Below are positions 45,601 to 50,465 of a stretch of DNA of 64,000 bases, in pieces. This DNA is from Ampullaceana balthica (Eukaryota; Mollusca; Gastropoda; Lymnaeidae), in assembly GCA_944989445.1 (NCBI GenBank), contig CALYLW010000340.1, forward strand, positions 116,478 through 180,477, read 5' to 3'. The first letter of the stretch is position 1. Each line of letters opens with the position of its first letter. A program made the translations under genes and the position numbers. The notes under the pieces are model-generated. The model did not search any database, was not told the origin of the DNA, and saw only the letters and a program-made list of their open reading frames with translations.

Positions 45601-46688
45601 AACACTAGCTGATCCGAAGCGTAGCATACGACACTAATGATTTAGTGACGGGTGAAGATTTCCTGAAAGACACAGTTGTCAAAATAGGGTGGGTTTTGGC
45701 AAACGACTGTGAGGGAATGAAAAAAAGGAACTCTGGAGAGACCCGCGGCGTAGCATACGCTGCTGACTTGCTCATCATAGACATTGCAAAAATGGTTGGG
45801 GGGGGGGACTGAGTATACAGACACAAAAAGCAGCACTAAGTAAATAAAAAATAGCGAGCAAACGTAAAGACATGCACACTGAGGTTGTTGTTACCCAACT
45901 CCAATTTAATTTTAATACTACCATCCCTTAAACATAAAATGTGACTGGCCGACCCTAGCGAGGGTTAGTCATATTTATGGTTGTTAATTGCGTGTTGTTT
46001 TCTTCTTTTTTTTGGAAACTGATTATCGATTATGTAACTCCGATTTTAAACCGATTATCGTTTTATAGCTTACTTCATAGAAGTTAGGGGTGTTCCGAAT
46101 TCGCCTGCAAATGTCTCGAAACCAACAATGAGTAAGCAGTTCCGCCCCCTACCGCCTCCCCACGCAACCGACGTTCACTCGCGTTGTTTTGATTTCTTCG
46201 TGCTGTAGTGTCCGTTCTTTCTCCACTTTCTTTTCACTCTACATGATCAAGTCTGCGGCGTATGCGACGCAGAGGGGAGTCTAGTGATTATATAATTTGC
46301 TTATAATTTTTTTGACAGCATTTATCCCCATTGTGTTGCTATTATAAGTGACACGTTCGTTATTTGTGCATTATACTTAATTACATTTTTAGGGTGTTTT
46401 ATTGTTTGAAAATTGCTGTACACACATTTATTATTTGGTAGATTATTAGTAGAAAACAAATTGTTTTCAAATTGTGTGTTATATTGTTTTAAAAATGATT
46501 TCTAAAATAAAACATTTGTTCTTAAAGGAAAAGATACCCTGACCTGTGGGTTTATACCGTCTATGATGATGGGATTAGCCTGTGCTTCTAGTGTGCTGAA
46601 AAGGAACCTGCACAACGACTTAATCAGGTTTAGCAAGAACATTCAAAATAAGGAATCTCTAAAAGAAAGCAATTACGAAAAGAAATAA
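513..46688 (+). CDS. RETSAT: Retinol saturase-like gene (all-trans-retinol 13,14-reductase family), 10 exons, 5' end outside the window
   Basis: Joined exons 513-626, 805-926, 1245-1452, 1955-2152, 11954-12067, 12337-12457, 33831-33961, 34366-34532, 34690-34849 and 46528-46688 have matching phases and GT-AG borders. They give about 497 residues ending in a stop. Recognisable family blocks in order are GIHYVGS, SLERVLLDQM, NGAFYPTGGSAEIAFHLIQ, FPSAKEPDWEFKFPG, WEWFEEWKDGK, VTNQYCLAASRGEMYG and IPGLYLTGKDTLTCG. Vertebrate RETSAT is about 610 residues, so roughly 110 N-terminal residues, including the signal/membrane segment and dinucleotide-binding GxGxxG motif, should lie to the left. Known family members are FAD-dependent, ER-associated enzymes that saturate the 13-14 bond of all-trans-retinol; activity here is inferred. 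Introns 6 (21.4 kb) and 9 (11.7 kb) are swollen by nested transposons, but the exons show no stops, so the gene looks intact. Confidence 0.9.
805..926 (+). CDS. RETSAT: RETSAT-like exon
   Basis: Encodes GEPAAAQVYKMKSGEDRYF and then NLINMFPQERTAIIKYKELIK. The segment FPQE..AIIKY is typical of this stretch of RETSAT. The exon ends in phase 0 at aag|gtagga. The acceptor could be 799-801 or 802-804; the latter keeps the phase with the previous exon. Confidence 0.85.
1245..1452 (+). CDS. RETSAT: RETSAT-like exon
   Basis: Opens in phase 0 (DAGSSFMGLVMLKVLPRAL) and closes with LQSVLDSLTTNKELQLVLSY ICGDYG. The hydrophobic stretch and the ELQLVLSYI..YG block match the middle of RETSAT proteins. The donor is tatg|gtcagc, phase 1. 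Confidence 0.87.
1955..2152 (+). CDS. RETSAT: RETSAT-like exon with the GAFYPTGGS block
   Basis: Follows acceptor ctatttacag and reads VLLREVPFLLHAMLVTHYA, then NGAFYPTGGSAEIAFHLIQ and VLVKAPVTKILCDGNGRSIG. The YPxGGSxEIAF motif is among the best conserved in the family. The donor is attg|gtaagc. Confidence 0.92.
2447..2498. repeat. Solitary pogo/Tigger-like terminal sequence next to TA
   Basis: Read on the - strand the segment starts CAGTAATCCCGCGATACTTT and continues GCGGTTCACTTACGCGGATTC. This resembles pogo/Tigger (Tc1-mariner) terminal repeats (CAGTA.TCCC..GC.ATATCGCGG). It abuts a TA dinucleotide at 2499-2500, the target for that superfamily. No opposite end was found within RETSAT intron 4 nearby, so it is probably a truncated copy. 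Confidence 0.55.
2629..3387 (+). mobile_element. Helentron-like short element fragment (GGCCCC-rich repeat family)
   Basis: Begins with a CTAGCAGATCCATCGAG head resembling the heads at 4565, 52506 and 61109. It contains units with the shared phrases ttaaggggccccggccc, ggacattaggagttcagtgcc and agtagctaacgcataaacta. The same phrases recur at 52.5-54.8 kb. It is broken at 3388 by the hAT remnant. Assignment to Helitron/Helentron-type non-autonomous elements rests on head/tail form and internal repeats; no coding capacity is seen. Confidence 0.55.
3388..4147 (-). pseudogene. Internally deleted hAT transposon with C-terminal dimerisation-domain remnant
   Basis: The left end TAGGGCTGTTAACGAT and the right end (complement TAGTGCTGCGGAAATTAAC) are imperfect inverted repeats of a common hAT type rich in CGATTAA motifs. 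On the - strand, about 3490-3730 reads VLCIPVISVPCERLFNSAGY followed by stops. This corresponds to the hAT C-terminal dimerisation motif (P.TSVPSER.FS.AG). The rest of the transposase is missing. It lies in RETSAT intron 4, inside an older GGCCCC-rich element. A clean 8 bp target duplication was not established. Confidence 0.65.
4565..6858 (+). mobile_element. Helentron-like non-autonomous element with ten ~170 bp internal repeats
   Basis: The head CTAGCAAAATACCCGCGATT plus cgctgcgg nearly equals the one at 61109. The body is a degenerate tandem array whose landmark (ttTCATGcttctacctac) recurs near 5128, 5302, 5483, 5940, 6105, 6275, 6440, 6600 and 6771. Each unit also has a gggcccccggcccc block and GTTACCATCGTGGAAGTGTA. 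The tail has a (gtca)n run and a small hairpin (aaggctttgcctt) before TTATTAG. Heads and hairpin tails with internal tandem repeats are typical of Helitron/Helentron-associated interspersed elements. A SINE is inserted at about 5618. Confidence 0.6.
5618..5911 (+). mobile_element. tRNA-derived SINE inserted in the ~170 bp repeat array
   Basis: A tRNA-like head (ggggacgcggtggtcgagtg) carries a Pol III A-box-like GTGGTCGAGTGGC and a B box GGTTCGAATCC about 40 bp further on. An unrelated body of about 190 bp follows, then a simple (AAGAT)n tail. The host repeat phrase gttacc...ggaagtgtac is split exactly around it, with a few bases of the host phrase lost. The closest tRNA type is not certain (Ser/Leu-like head). 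Confidence 0.75.
7351..8128 (+). CDS. Possible two-exon micro-ORF (37 codons) inside the 5 kb transposon
   Basis: An ATG at 7351-7353 is followed immediately by a perfect donor, GTAAGT. An acceptor (ttgtttttcag) at 8017 opens an exon, 8018-8128, that stays open for 36 codons to TAA. The joined product is a 37-residue acidic, Ser/Thr-rich peptide containing STDFHLDDDSMFESYSIPSH. The splice signals are good and the composition is less AT-biased than the surroundings. There is no family match from memory; it could be the first exons of a decayed transposon gene or chance. Confidence 0.25.
9985..10663 (-). pseudogene. Nested hAT-type remnants with transposase fragment
   Basis: The word TAGCTACGCCACT occurs at about 10249 and 10650; on the - strand it reads agtggcgtagcta, a frequent hAT-type terminus. 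A perfect inverted pair (atctgcgcccggggacat, 9991-10008 against 10228-10245) makes a small fold-back. Between them, minus-strand 10485-10288 is open and reads ESFLGFVHIHYKDAASLERV then LEYVNIPLADSRSQ. This resembles the central part of ZMYM/TTF-type hAT transposases (FLGF...L.D.LE..G..IAD.RGQ). The rest of the catalytic domain is missing, so this is a fragment. Confidence 0.5.
10906..11120. mobile_element. MITE of the GGGGCCGTCCATAAA family, copy 1
   Basis: Starts GGGGCTGTCCATAAAGTATG and ends with the inverted counterpart (cttactttaaggacggctcc). The interior is C/G-tract rich (ccccctcc, cccccccccc) and contains TGTCACA and GTCAC words shared with the copies at 35077 and 59039. It is about 215 bp with no coding capacity. 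Flanks taa/tta do not give a clear duplication. Confidence 0.7.
11954..12067 (+). CDS. RETSAT: RETSAT-like exon
   Basis: Reads IRVGKNDDEIYARFIISDAG then VVNTFMSLLPKNVATASC. The IISDAGVVNTF block corresponds to the IVVSNAGLFNTY region of RETSAT. The intron before it is 9.8 kb and holds Helentron-like, hAT, SINE and Harbinger-like insertions. Confidence 0.88.
12337..12457 (+). CDS. RETSAT: RETSAT-like exon
   Basis: Reads IYPLIQRVGNSFSFITTFIG then VEGRTKDLNLPAGNIWLYN, ending with two bases (AC) of a Thr codon before a GTGAGA donor. The KDLNLPAGNIWLY block corresponds to KEDLHLPSTNYYVYY in vertebrate RETSAT. The acceptor is gatatcaacag. Confidence 0.88.
13990..13997. repeat. Left 8 bp target site duplication of the palindromic element
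   Basis: TACTGTTA immediately before the left terminus GTAGTATAGG. The identical octamer lies at 27070-27077 just after the right terminus. Confidence 0.88.
13998..19776 (+). repeat. Left arm of the giant palindrome
   Basis: In order: GC-rich terminus with GTGGCGCGCCAC (about 14035), three TGTTGTTATACAACA motifs, a duplicated block (14262-14410 and 14820-14960, each with GGGGGATAATCATG), and a region of repeated ttcaagtacaag/taagtacaa phrases. Next come degenerate ~72 bp repeats at about 15690-17230. The inner third is purine-rich, with a ~111 bp duplication around gggagaacaaa (18953, 19064). The + strand is markedly C-poor. No gene is recognised. Confidence 0.85.
15690..17230 (+). repeat. 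Degenerate ~72 bp tandem repeats in the left arm (mirrored at 23840-25380)
   Basis: Units follow the pattern gattctcatcttagtgtcg, then ataagttcaa.gggtcttttt, then gtttttgttatt or tgctattttcttaactaga. At least a dozen and a half imperfect units are visible, falling into alternating subtypes (tctcatcttag / tctaatcttaag / tctcctcttaggga). The array is repeated in inverted form in the right arm. Confidence 0.7.
19777..21290. other. Purine-rich single-copy loop between the palindrome arms
   Basis: The 1,514 bp between the arms is strongly G+A on the + strand. It has two copies of an agagagaaaacagtag phrase (about 20075 and 20195). From about 20700 to 21130 there is a degenerate tandem array whose core is GAGTGTAACAACACGAGACG followed by TTAGGAGTCAACGTGA. 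No coding frame of useful length is seen. Confidence 0.8.
20700..21130 (+). repeat. ~50-65 bp degenerate tandem repeats in the palindrome loop
   Basis: Units containing (a)acacgaga.g.gttaggagtcaacgtga(a/g)ga begin near 20703, 20769, 20822, 20872, 20935, 20995, 21060 and 21120. Variation increases toward the right. Occasional ttgta(c/a)attattaacag inserts separate units. Confidence 0.75.
21291..27069 (-). repeat. Right arm of the giant palindrome
   Basis: Reverse complement of the left arm with the same order of blocks. It is G-poor on the + strand, mirroring the C-poor left arm. A few substitutions are visible (for example 14489 region C against G, and three coding-frame differences in the 300 bp at 21897-22196). 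Two small, compensating indels give a ~3 bp offset between about 14.2 and 18.7 kb of the left arm. Confidence 0.85.
27070..27077. repeat. Right 8 bp target site duplication of the palindromic element
   Basis: TACTGTTA directly after the right terminus CCTATACTAC. It is followed by tagacgaaaatgg, which continues the Helitron-like sequence interrupted at 13997. Confidence 0.88.
29341..33301 (+). mobile_element. Helitron-like element copy B, with helicase remnant
   Basis: Begins with the same head as copy A immediately after copy A's tail. It ends with CCCGT...ACGGG and attgtgctcgt at 33301. It contains the uninterrupted TACTGTTA site (30471-30478), an internal duplication (30581-31015 resembling 31160-31370) and the broken helicase frame at 31281-32504. 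No Rep/HUH domain was recognised, so it is a deletion derivative. The ends lack canonical 5'-TC/CTRR-3' and are closer to Helentron/Helitron2-type ends; this sub-assignment is tentative. Confidence 0.7.
31281..32504 (+). pseudogene. Helitron Pif1-type helicase pseudogene (frameshifted, C-terminally truncated)
   Basis: Three overlapping frames join into one Helitron-type protein. The first (31281-31800) has MESRYVSAPEACWRLREY, the WSYVYIEIPEHYTWYNKLSK block, TIGRMFTVSPTDREKWFLRI and LLLHVRGATSFEDLR. These match the linker and pre-helicase part of Helitron proteins. The second (about 31799-32155) ends in LNPGQRIAFEEIM. The third (32124-32504) has Walker A GPAGTGKTFLYN and Walker B VIIWDEASM of the Pif1/RecD SF1B helicase fold. 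The frame changes near 31800 and 32130, and it stops before the remaining helicase motifs. It lies in copy B inside RETSAT intron 6. Helicases of this type unwind DNA in rolling-circle transposition; this copy cannot be functional. Confidence 0.85.
33831..33961 (+). CDS. RETSAT: RETSAT-like exon after the 21 kb intron
   Basis: Its first base completes the Thr codon left by the previous exon. The exon reads DDINKTMSEFLEHKADGIEG then VRIPFSFISFPSAKEPDWEF. The FPSAKEPDWE block is diagnostic. The acceptor is tatgtattcag and the donor g|gtaacg. Confidence 0.9.
34366..34532 (+). CDS. RETSAT: RETSAT-like exon
   Basis: Reads KTSVLAVTPARWEWFEEWKD, then GKSRHRGERYEGIKNAIGQQ and QCVDLFPQLDGK. WEWFEEW and LFPQL(D/E)GK are shared with animal RETSAT. 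The two leading bases complete the Gly codon of the previous exon; the end is phase 0. Confidence 0.9.
34690..34849 (+). CDS. RETSAT: RETSAT-like exon
   Basis: Reads KVYMEVGTPVTNQYCLAASR, then GEMYGLDQKLSRF and DTDIPGLYLTG. The TNQYxLAAxRGxMYG and PGLYLTG motifs belong to the C-terminal FAD-binding half. The donor is acag|gtcagt, phase 1. Confidence 0.92.
35077..35346. mobile_element. MITE of the GGGGCCGTCCATAAA family, copy 2
   Basis: The termini GGGGCCGTCCATAAAGTACG and tcacgc are perfectly inverted at the right end (gcgtgacgtactttatggacggcccc). Flanking ttt on both sides is compatible with a 3 bp duplication. It is 270 bp, non-coding, in RETSAT intron 9. An internal half-site (gtgacgtactttatggcg) lies near 35242. 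Confidence 0.8.
35960..37800 (-). pseudogene. hAT transposase pseudogene, ZBED5/FAM200-like, split by a (CAA)n expansion
   Basis: Read from high to low coordinates, frames with stops and shifts spell a hAT protein in order. First comes VDGSLSM.GRFSAFA (the DGA..M.GR.SG block), then VNFIKFHASFS, and FTVERWLSGCNVLNKVWVL (37320-37440; family VRWLSRGNVLNRVFEL). After the simple-repeat block come VDPFRYDIVDVPDELQWLEH, FAIKADL, and finally FSTLVNIETKLQNRLDPED (about 35990-36080), the C-terminal dimerisation block. At least six in-frame stops or frameshifts are present. A 340 bp (CAA)n tract replaces or interrupts the middle. Related proteins include both transposons and domesticated genes; this copy is dead. 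Confidence 0.8.
36840..37178 (+). repeat. (GTT)n / (CAA)n simple-repeat tract
   Basis: About 340 bp of interrupted GTT, GTTTTT and GCTGTT units. Long open frames on both strands here (poly-Val/Leu/Cys, poly-Gln/Asn/Thr) are artefacts of the repeat. The tract lies inside the hAT pseudogene. Confidence 0.9.
37920..40020 (-). pseudogene. Non-LTR retrotransposon ORF2 remnant (reverse transcriptase), minus strand
   Basis: From right to left: a pre-RT helical part (40002-39661, ALLAYKDRPCPETLQSLKSA), then the RT fingers (39644-39198) with APGNDGIRPEVLKCG, DANIVTLYKNKGDKSDCKNY and RGISLLSIVGKAF. The palm at 38783-38562 has LLIADNAALISHT, where functional relatives have FADD, so the catalytic Asp pair is damaged. 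The C-terminal part follows: VYQACVLSTLLYGCESWTT, then IRLRCLGHVKRMQTGRIPKD. Several frameshifts separate the pieces. The wording fits LINEs often annotated as craniofacial-development-protein-2-like plus RT; the clade is not settled. It lies in RETSAT intron 9. Confidence 0.85.
40040..43300 (+). pseudogene. RTE-like LINE (endonuclease plus reverse transcriptase), frameshifted
   Basis: A GC-richer 5' leader (about 40040-40400) precedes an open frame at 40405-41118 with the apurinic-type endonuclease motifs GTWNVRTL, GLCETRWK and QIYAPTTSHDDSE. RT parts follow in shifting frames: LKRGKAAGADIIPDELIQAG (about 41945), CNKIWQTGE, SLISHPSKVILMIILNRLKP (42130-42210), EDQAGFRAERS, GVRQGCLLSP (about 42380), and TNLRFSDDIDGLAA (about 42500; active-site FADD has become FSDD). 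The C-terminal domain at 42755-43177 has FLYGCEAWTLTTDLQRRINA and RRKLRWYGHIARSGG homologues. A short (AAT)n tail at 43323-43336 marks the 3' end. It contains many stops and is inactive. Confidence 0.87.
43345..44560 (-). pseudogene. CR1/L2-like LINE RT C-terminus remnant, minus strand
   Basis: The reverse complement of 44330-44500 gives YGVPQVSV.GQVLFVLYT, matching YGVPQGSVLGP.LF of CR1/L2/Jockey-type RTs. A degraded DDT.LY block follows, then NKLKLSDDKTEALLF-like wording near 44080. The 43520-43810 part gives a decayed LQNSAARLVL..K-like stretch, then FAAKQHNSLPLHIRSIPTTK and AFKTAIETYLFKL. Those are the usual last ~60 residues of this clade. Frameshifts and stops are frequent. The sequence cagcgctatacataaag near 43395 may be its 3' UTR. 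Confidence 0.75.
45470..45540 (+). tRNA. tRNA-Val-like pseudogene or SINE head
   Basis: The D-arm and A box (TAGTGTACTGGTTATCACGT), anticodon stem (CCGCCTCATACGG) and T arm with B box (GGTTCAAGCCC) closely follow eukaryotic tRNA-Val. The anticodon loop reads CTCATAC (anticodon CAT instead of CAC), the acceptor stem pairs only partly, and there is no encoded CCA. It is therefore more likely a tRNA pseudogene or a SINE promoter than a working gene. Confidence 0.55.
45605..46284 (+). mobile_element. Helentron-like short element, degraded
   Basis: The head CTAGCTGATCCGAAGCGTAG plus catacg and a related internal phrase (acccgcggcgtagcatacgctg, 45741) belong to the same general head type as 4565 and 61109. 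The right part ends in TGCGGCGTATGCGACGCAGA and gtctagtg, a hairpin-bearing tail. It lies in RETSAT intron 9, 240 bp before the last exon. Confidence 0.45.
46528..46688 (+). CDS. RETSAT: RETSAT-like terminal exon with stop codon
   Basis: Follows acceptor ttcttaaag and reads KDTLTCGFIPSMMMGLACAS, then SVLKRNLHNDLIRFSKN and a lysine-rich tail ending EKK and TAA. This matches the family ending GQDIFTCG..GAL.G.LLC.S..LKRNLY.DL. Human RETSAT also has a basic C-terminus. An AATAAA-like run lies about 40 bp after the stop. The exon sits 11.7 kb downstream of the previous one. Confidence 0.85.
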
Positions 46689-47860
46689 TGGAATTCTCCA
46701 TGATAATATACAATTTCTTTAAAAAAATAATAAAAAATAACTTTTTACATAAATTTCTCTCTCTTTTTCTCTCAAGGAACAACATCTACATTATAGTTCA
46801 TTTGCTCATTTAAGAAACAGCTGTGCCCACAAGTAAAAAAATGTGAAAATATTATTGCAGATCTCTTAATATGTGCAACCTGATCTCGATTGTCAATATA
46901 ATAAAGTTATCAATGTAAGTAATTAGAGGATAGAAGTATGTCATAATTATATAACCATTATTTGTCAATGATTCATAGTTACTGCAAATAAGAGAAAAGC
47001 CCAAAATTGAAAAGTAAATAATCCCTAGAAATTATGTGCATTTATGTTATCAAATTTCATTGACGTCCGAGGGCTAAAAGCGTTATTAGAATTATTATTA
47101 TGAATAATTATGATCACTGGAATGTAAATTAAATTAGGCATTTCTTCCCCATTCAATAAAATTGTTACATCACAGTTTTAACAAATTTCGCTCTCGGTAT
47201 ATTTCAAGGTGTATTTGTTTTAAGGTACAAAAATAAAAATAAGCATTTTGTATTGTATAACCTTGAAATGTTTATTAATTTCTAATTATGGCATAATGTA
47301 ATAAAAATCGCCATCTTATTGTCTTGTTTTTGTGAATGTGACAGGGACCGGACATGACAGTTTTAGGGTGTAGACAAATGGGAATGTAATGAAGATCGAA
47401 CGAATATATTTAGGGTAGCTGGGACGGTTACTGAAAGACATGGCGTTTTAATGACCAGCGTCGGATTGGCTGGAGATAATTTTGTCTCTGACACTTTTTG
47501 GGAAATACTTAAAGGAAAAATTATTTTGGACAGAGAAAGACATTTGGATGGCACCGAGACACTGACGAATACTGGAGAGTCATAGTGAACAGAATGTTGG
47601 AGAGCGAATGTAGCATCCAGATGTGATGCTGAATAAATAGACGTCTTTGATAATGATGACGTTGAGCAAAGGAGACTACAAAGACAACGTGTGGCACCGG
47701 TGCGTTAAAAAAATTTAAAATAAAAAAGCGACTTTTTAAAGAAACGTGGACCATTTATTTGAGTTGTGATCGACGTTTCCTAATAACTGAATTTATTACT
47801 GATTAGCAGCAACTATGAAAGTATTTCGTATGTTATATGAAAATTATTTTTTAGAAGAAA
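46689..47860. other. Intergenic AT-rich stretch downstream of RETSAT
   Basis: AATAAA-like signals lie just after the RETSAT stop (about 46728). The segment 47340-47760 is less AT-rich and has short discontinuous frames (for example LAGDNFVSDTFWEILKGK) that could be an old transposon, but I recognise no family. Nothing else is seen. Confidence 0.4.
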
Positions 47861-48019
47861 TACCATGGCTGAAAAGATGAATTATCTTGTAAGGCATTGT
47901 GTGCCAGTGGCTTCATGGGAATGTTGCTTTTCAAAATTAAGGCTTATTAAAAAAATTATGGACAAGTCAAGGCTTTCTGAAAAAAAATTCTTGAGTTACC
48001 CATACCAGAGAGCGCATCT

Positions 48020-48180
48020 TTACCAGAAAAGCCAGGCCTTTCTACCATCGACTTTACCAGGACAGTTAACAGGCCTATCTACCACAGACTTTACAAGTAC
48101 AGTTAACAGGCTTTTCTACCAACAACTTTAACAGGACAGTTAACAGGCCTTTCTACCATCAACTTTACCAGGACAGTAAA
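48020..48180 (+). repeat. Four-unit ~37-41 bp tandem repeat
   Basis: Four imperfect copies of GGCCTTTCTACCATCGACTT plus taccaggacagttaaca, starting near 48033, 48072, 48110 and 48147. Short open frames here follow from the periodicity and are not taken as genes. Confidence 0.8.
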
Positions 48181-48659
48181 TGTCTAGTTTGAAGTGTGCT
48201 TCTAAAATTTTTGAAATGCGTCCCTGACGTTTATTGTACATCCTATGAGCTTCAGGCGTTTTCAATAACGTGGCCACTATTAGGGCTGTCAATATTGTTG
48301 AAAAAATCTGCCCAGGTACCCGTCGATAGGCTTAGCATTAACTCTTTCAGACTCATTTACCAGAACGTTCTCAACATCTGTATCAAATGTGTTCCCGTAT
48401 TGTCCTCTTACCACTTAACTTCTCGCACCATTAATTTCGTCTTCGAGGTCAAGAAGATAGTCTGTACCTATCTACCCTTAATGTCGCTTCTAACGCTTTG
48501 TCAAACCCTCGGCAGACAGGACTATTGCTGTAATAGAATAATCTGTAATATCAAACGGCTTCTCATGCAGAGATTTGATTTAAATTATAAATACTGCTAT
48601 GATCTGTTAGGTTACCTTATTGTTTACAGACTTCTTGCTCGGGTTAAATCCTTCATTCC

Positions 48660-49180
48660 ATATCACTGATGATCCTACATGTGGAAGAAAATCAGAAGCC
48701 CCGAGCCGAATGCTCTTTATGGGTCTTCCCGGAAGACCCTCTCAGCTATCTGTCCTCCAAAGGGACGTAACAGCTGAGAACCCCCCCCCCAAAGCTGTCG
48801 CTTCTGAAGCTGCCACCTGGGCATCCAGGACAGAGTCGAAAATGCCTCCCACTAAATTGGCCTCACAAGGAGGGGTGGAATTCGCTACTACGACCCGCTA
48901 CCACTTTGGCGCCTACCCAGCAAAGCATACAGATCTCCATGGTTAGGACCTCCGCAGAGCGGGGGATCATCACAGACCTTACAAGGGTAACCCTCACTGG
49001 AAGGTTTCCTCAGAGCTTGCGTCCGCTGCGTTCTTCGCGGTACCTTTTGCTAATCCGTACTGGTGCCCCTAGCCCTAAACCAGCACCACTCAATGGCGTT
49101 GCTAGTAAAATGAGTGGGACTTATAGCAGTGGTAATTCTTGTTTTGTTATGAACCACGTAGAGGTCAACACTGCTTAGTA
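48660..49180. other. GC-rich island of unknown nature, repeat-like
   Basis: About 500 bp with much higher GC than the flanks (for example gggtcttcccggaagaccct, 48720-48739, itself a palindrome). Frames are open for up to about 100 codons on the + strand but have no recognisable motif. It may be a piece of a retroelement. No function is proposed. Confidence 0.35.
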
Positions 49181-50303
49181 TGACCTTTCATGCATCATTC
49201 TATCAATATCGCTGATTTTTCAAGGGATAATAAAATTATTTGCGTAGTTTCCAGATTATGACTTTGGAATGTTACATAAAATTGCGTTGAACTATTAGAG
49301 GGTTCTTTTTGCAACTTATAAGGTCTTTTTTTACTTGGTGGCTCAAAGTATAATTCATCTTTAACATTTAAGCTGATTTAAGGTATTAAGTTTTTATAAT
49401 ATGTTAGATTGTTTCATCAGATATTTTTACTATACTTTTTAAACACATATCTCGTCTATCGGTATTAATTATATTGGTTTCATTATAATTCAATTAGACT
49501 TTATGCTTTGAGCACAAGTAAAATGAATCACGCTATACTGCTAGGTAAAGTTTTAGATAATTCGAAATTTTAATTTGCAAAATTGTGTATCTGAGATTCT
49601 CCGGTAAAAGTTCCTGACACTAGTCAATTTCGTGAAGAAATCTGAACGAATATATATATCCGGAGGTTGAACGTTGTGCAGGAATTCTAGTTTCGTCAAC
49701 TCTACTTAAGGAGTTCTCGTTTTAACAACACATTAGTTTATGAGTGTGTGTGTGTGTATGCTTAGGTGATGGGAAAGTTATTCTTCCAATAGGCATTGTT
49801 TGGCGAGTTATCAATATTATCATGTTACATGAAATATTCATTTTGGGTTTTTAAATAAAAAAGAAGACTTGTGAATTTGACAGGTCTTAAAAATAACAAA
49901 CTCTATAATATATCATCGCACATTGCAAACCTTTTATAGAATCATATAAGGGGAAATCAATAAATGACATCACATTATTTATCCTGACTTTAGCCCCTAC
50001 CCTGTTTGAATTTTCTCCCATTTCACAAAAACACATTTATGTTGACACCAGACATAGGTAGTTTATTTGACACATTATTCATTTTAAAGCCCCCCCCTAC
50101 CTTTACATCCCTGACATCAAGCCTAATTGGTTCACTAAATTGTCTGGAGACCTGCTATATCCCAACCCTTAGCTAGGGCTCTGAAACTTTTAAAGTAATG
50201 CTACAAATGAGAACCTCAAAACCGCTGAAATCTAATGTATATTATATGACCAGAAACAAACATATTCTAATTATAATCATAAAATAATGATATTCGGGAT
50301 GCT
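49181..50303. other. AT-rich intergenic, nothing recognised
   Basis: Between the GC-rich island and the stop codon of the minus-strand trypsin-like gene. It contains a short gtgtgtgtgtgt run (about 49745) and no supported coding segment. The part next to 50304 should be the 3' UTR of the protease. Confidence 0.5.
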
Positions 50304-50465
50304 CTAGTGCTGCGCCATTGTGTTGTGTATCCATGTTATGTACTTGGAAACCTCTGTATAAAAGCCGTACATATTCTGTCGAGCACAACCTACGCCGTGT
50401 GATACTATGCCAGCCACCTTCCATACTCCAGATTTAAGACACATCAAAGGACCCCCAGAATCACC
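50304..50465 (-). CDS. Trypsin-like terminal exon (Ser195 and C-terminus)
   Basis: Reads [20 protein letters not shown], then [20 protein letters not shown] and [13 protein letters not shown] before TAG. The acceptor is tattccccag. It contains the catalytic Ser, the GIVSHG..GCA segment and the terminal helix (Y.TWI). Confidence 0.93.
   Translation of the reverse strand, partial: GDSGGPLMCLKSGVWKVAGIVSHGVGCARQNMYGFYTEVSKYITWIHNTMAQH

Noticed and set aside
48196..49178. Open frames of 90-157 codons
   Set aside because: No recognisable motif, no splice logic with neighbours; possibly an old repeat, not called as a gene.
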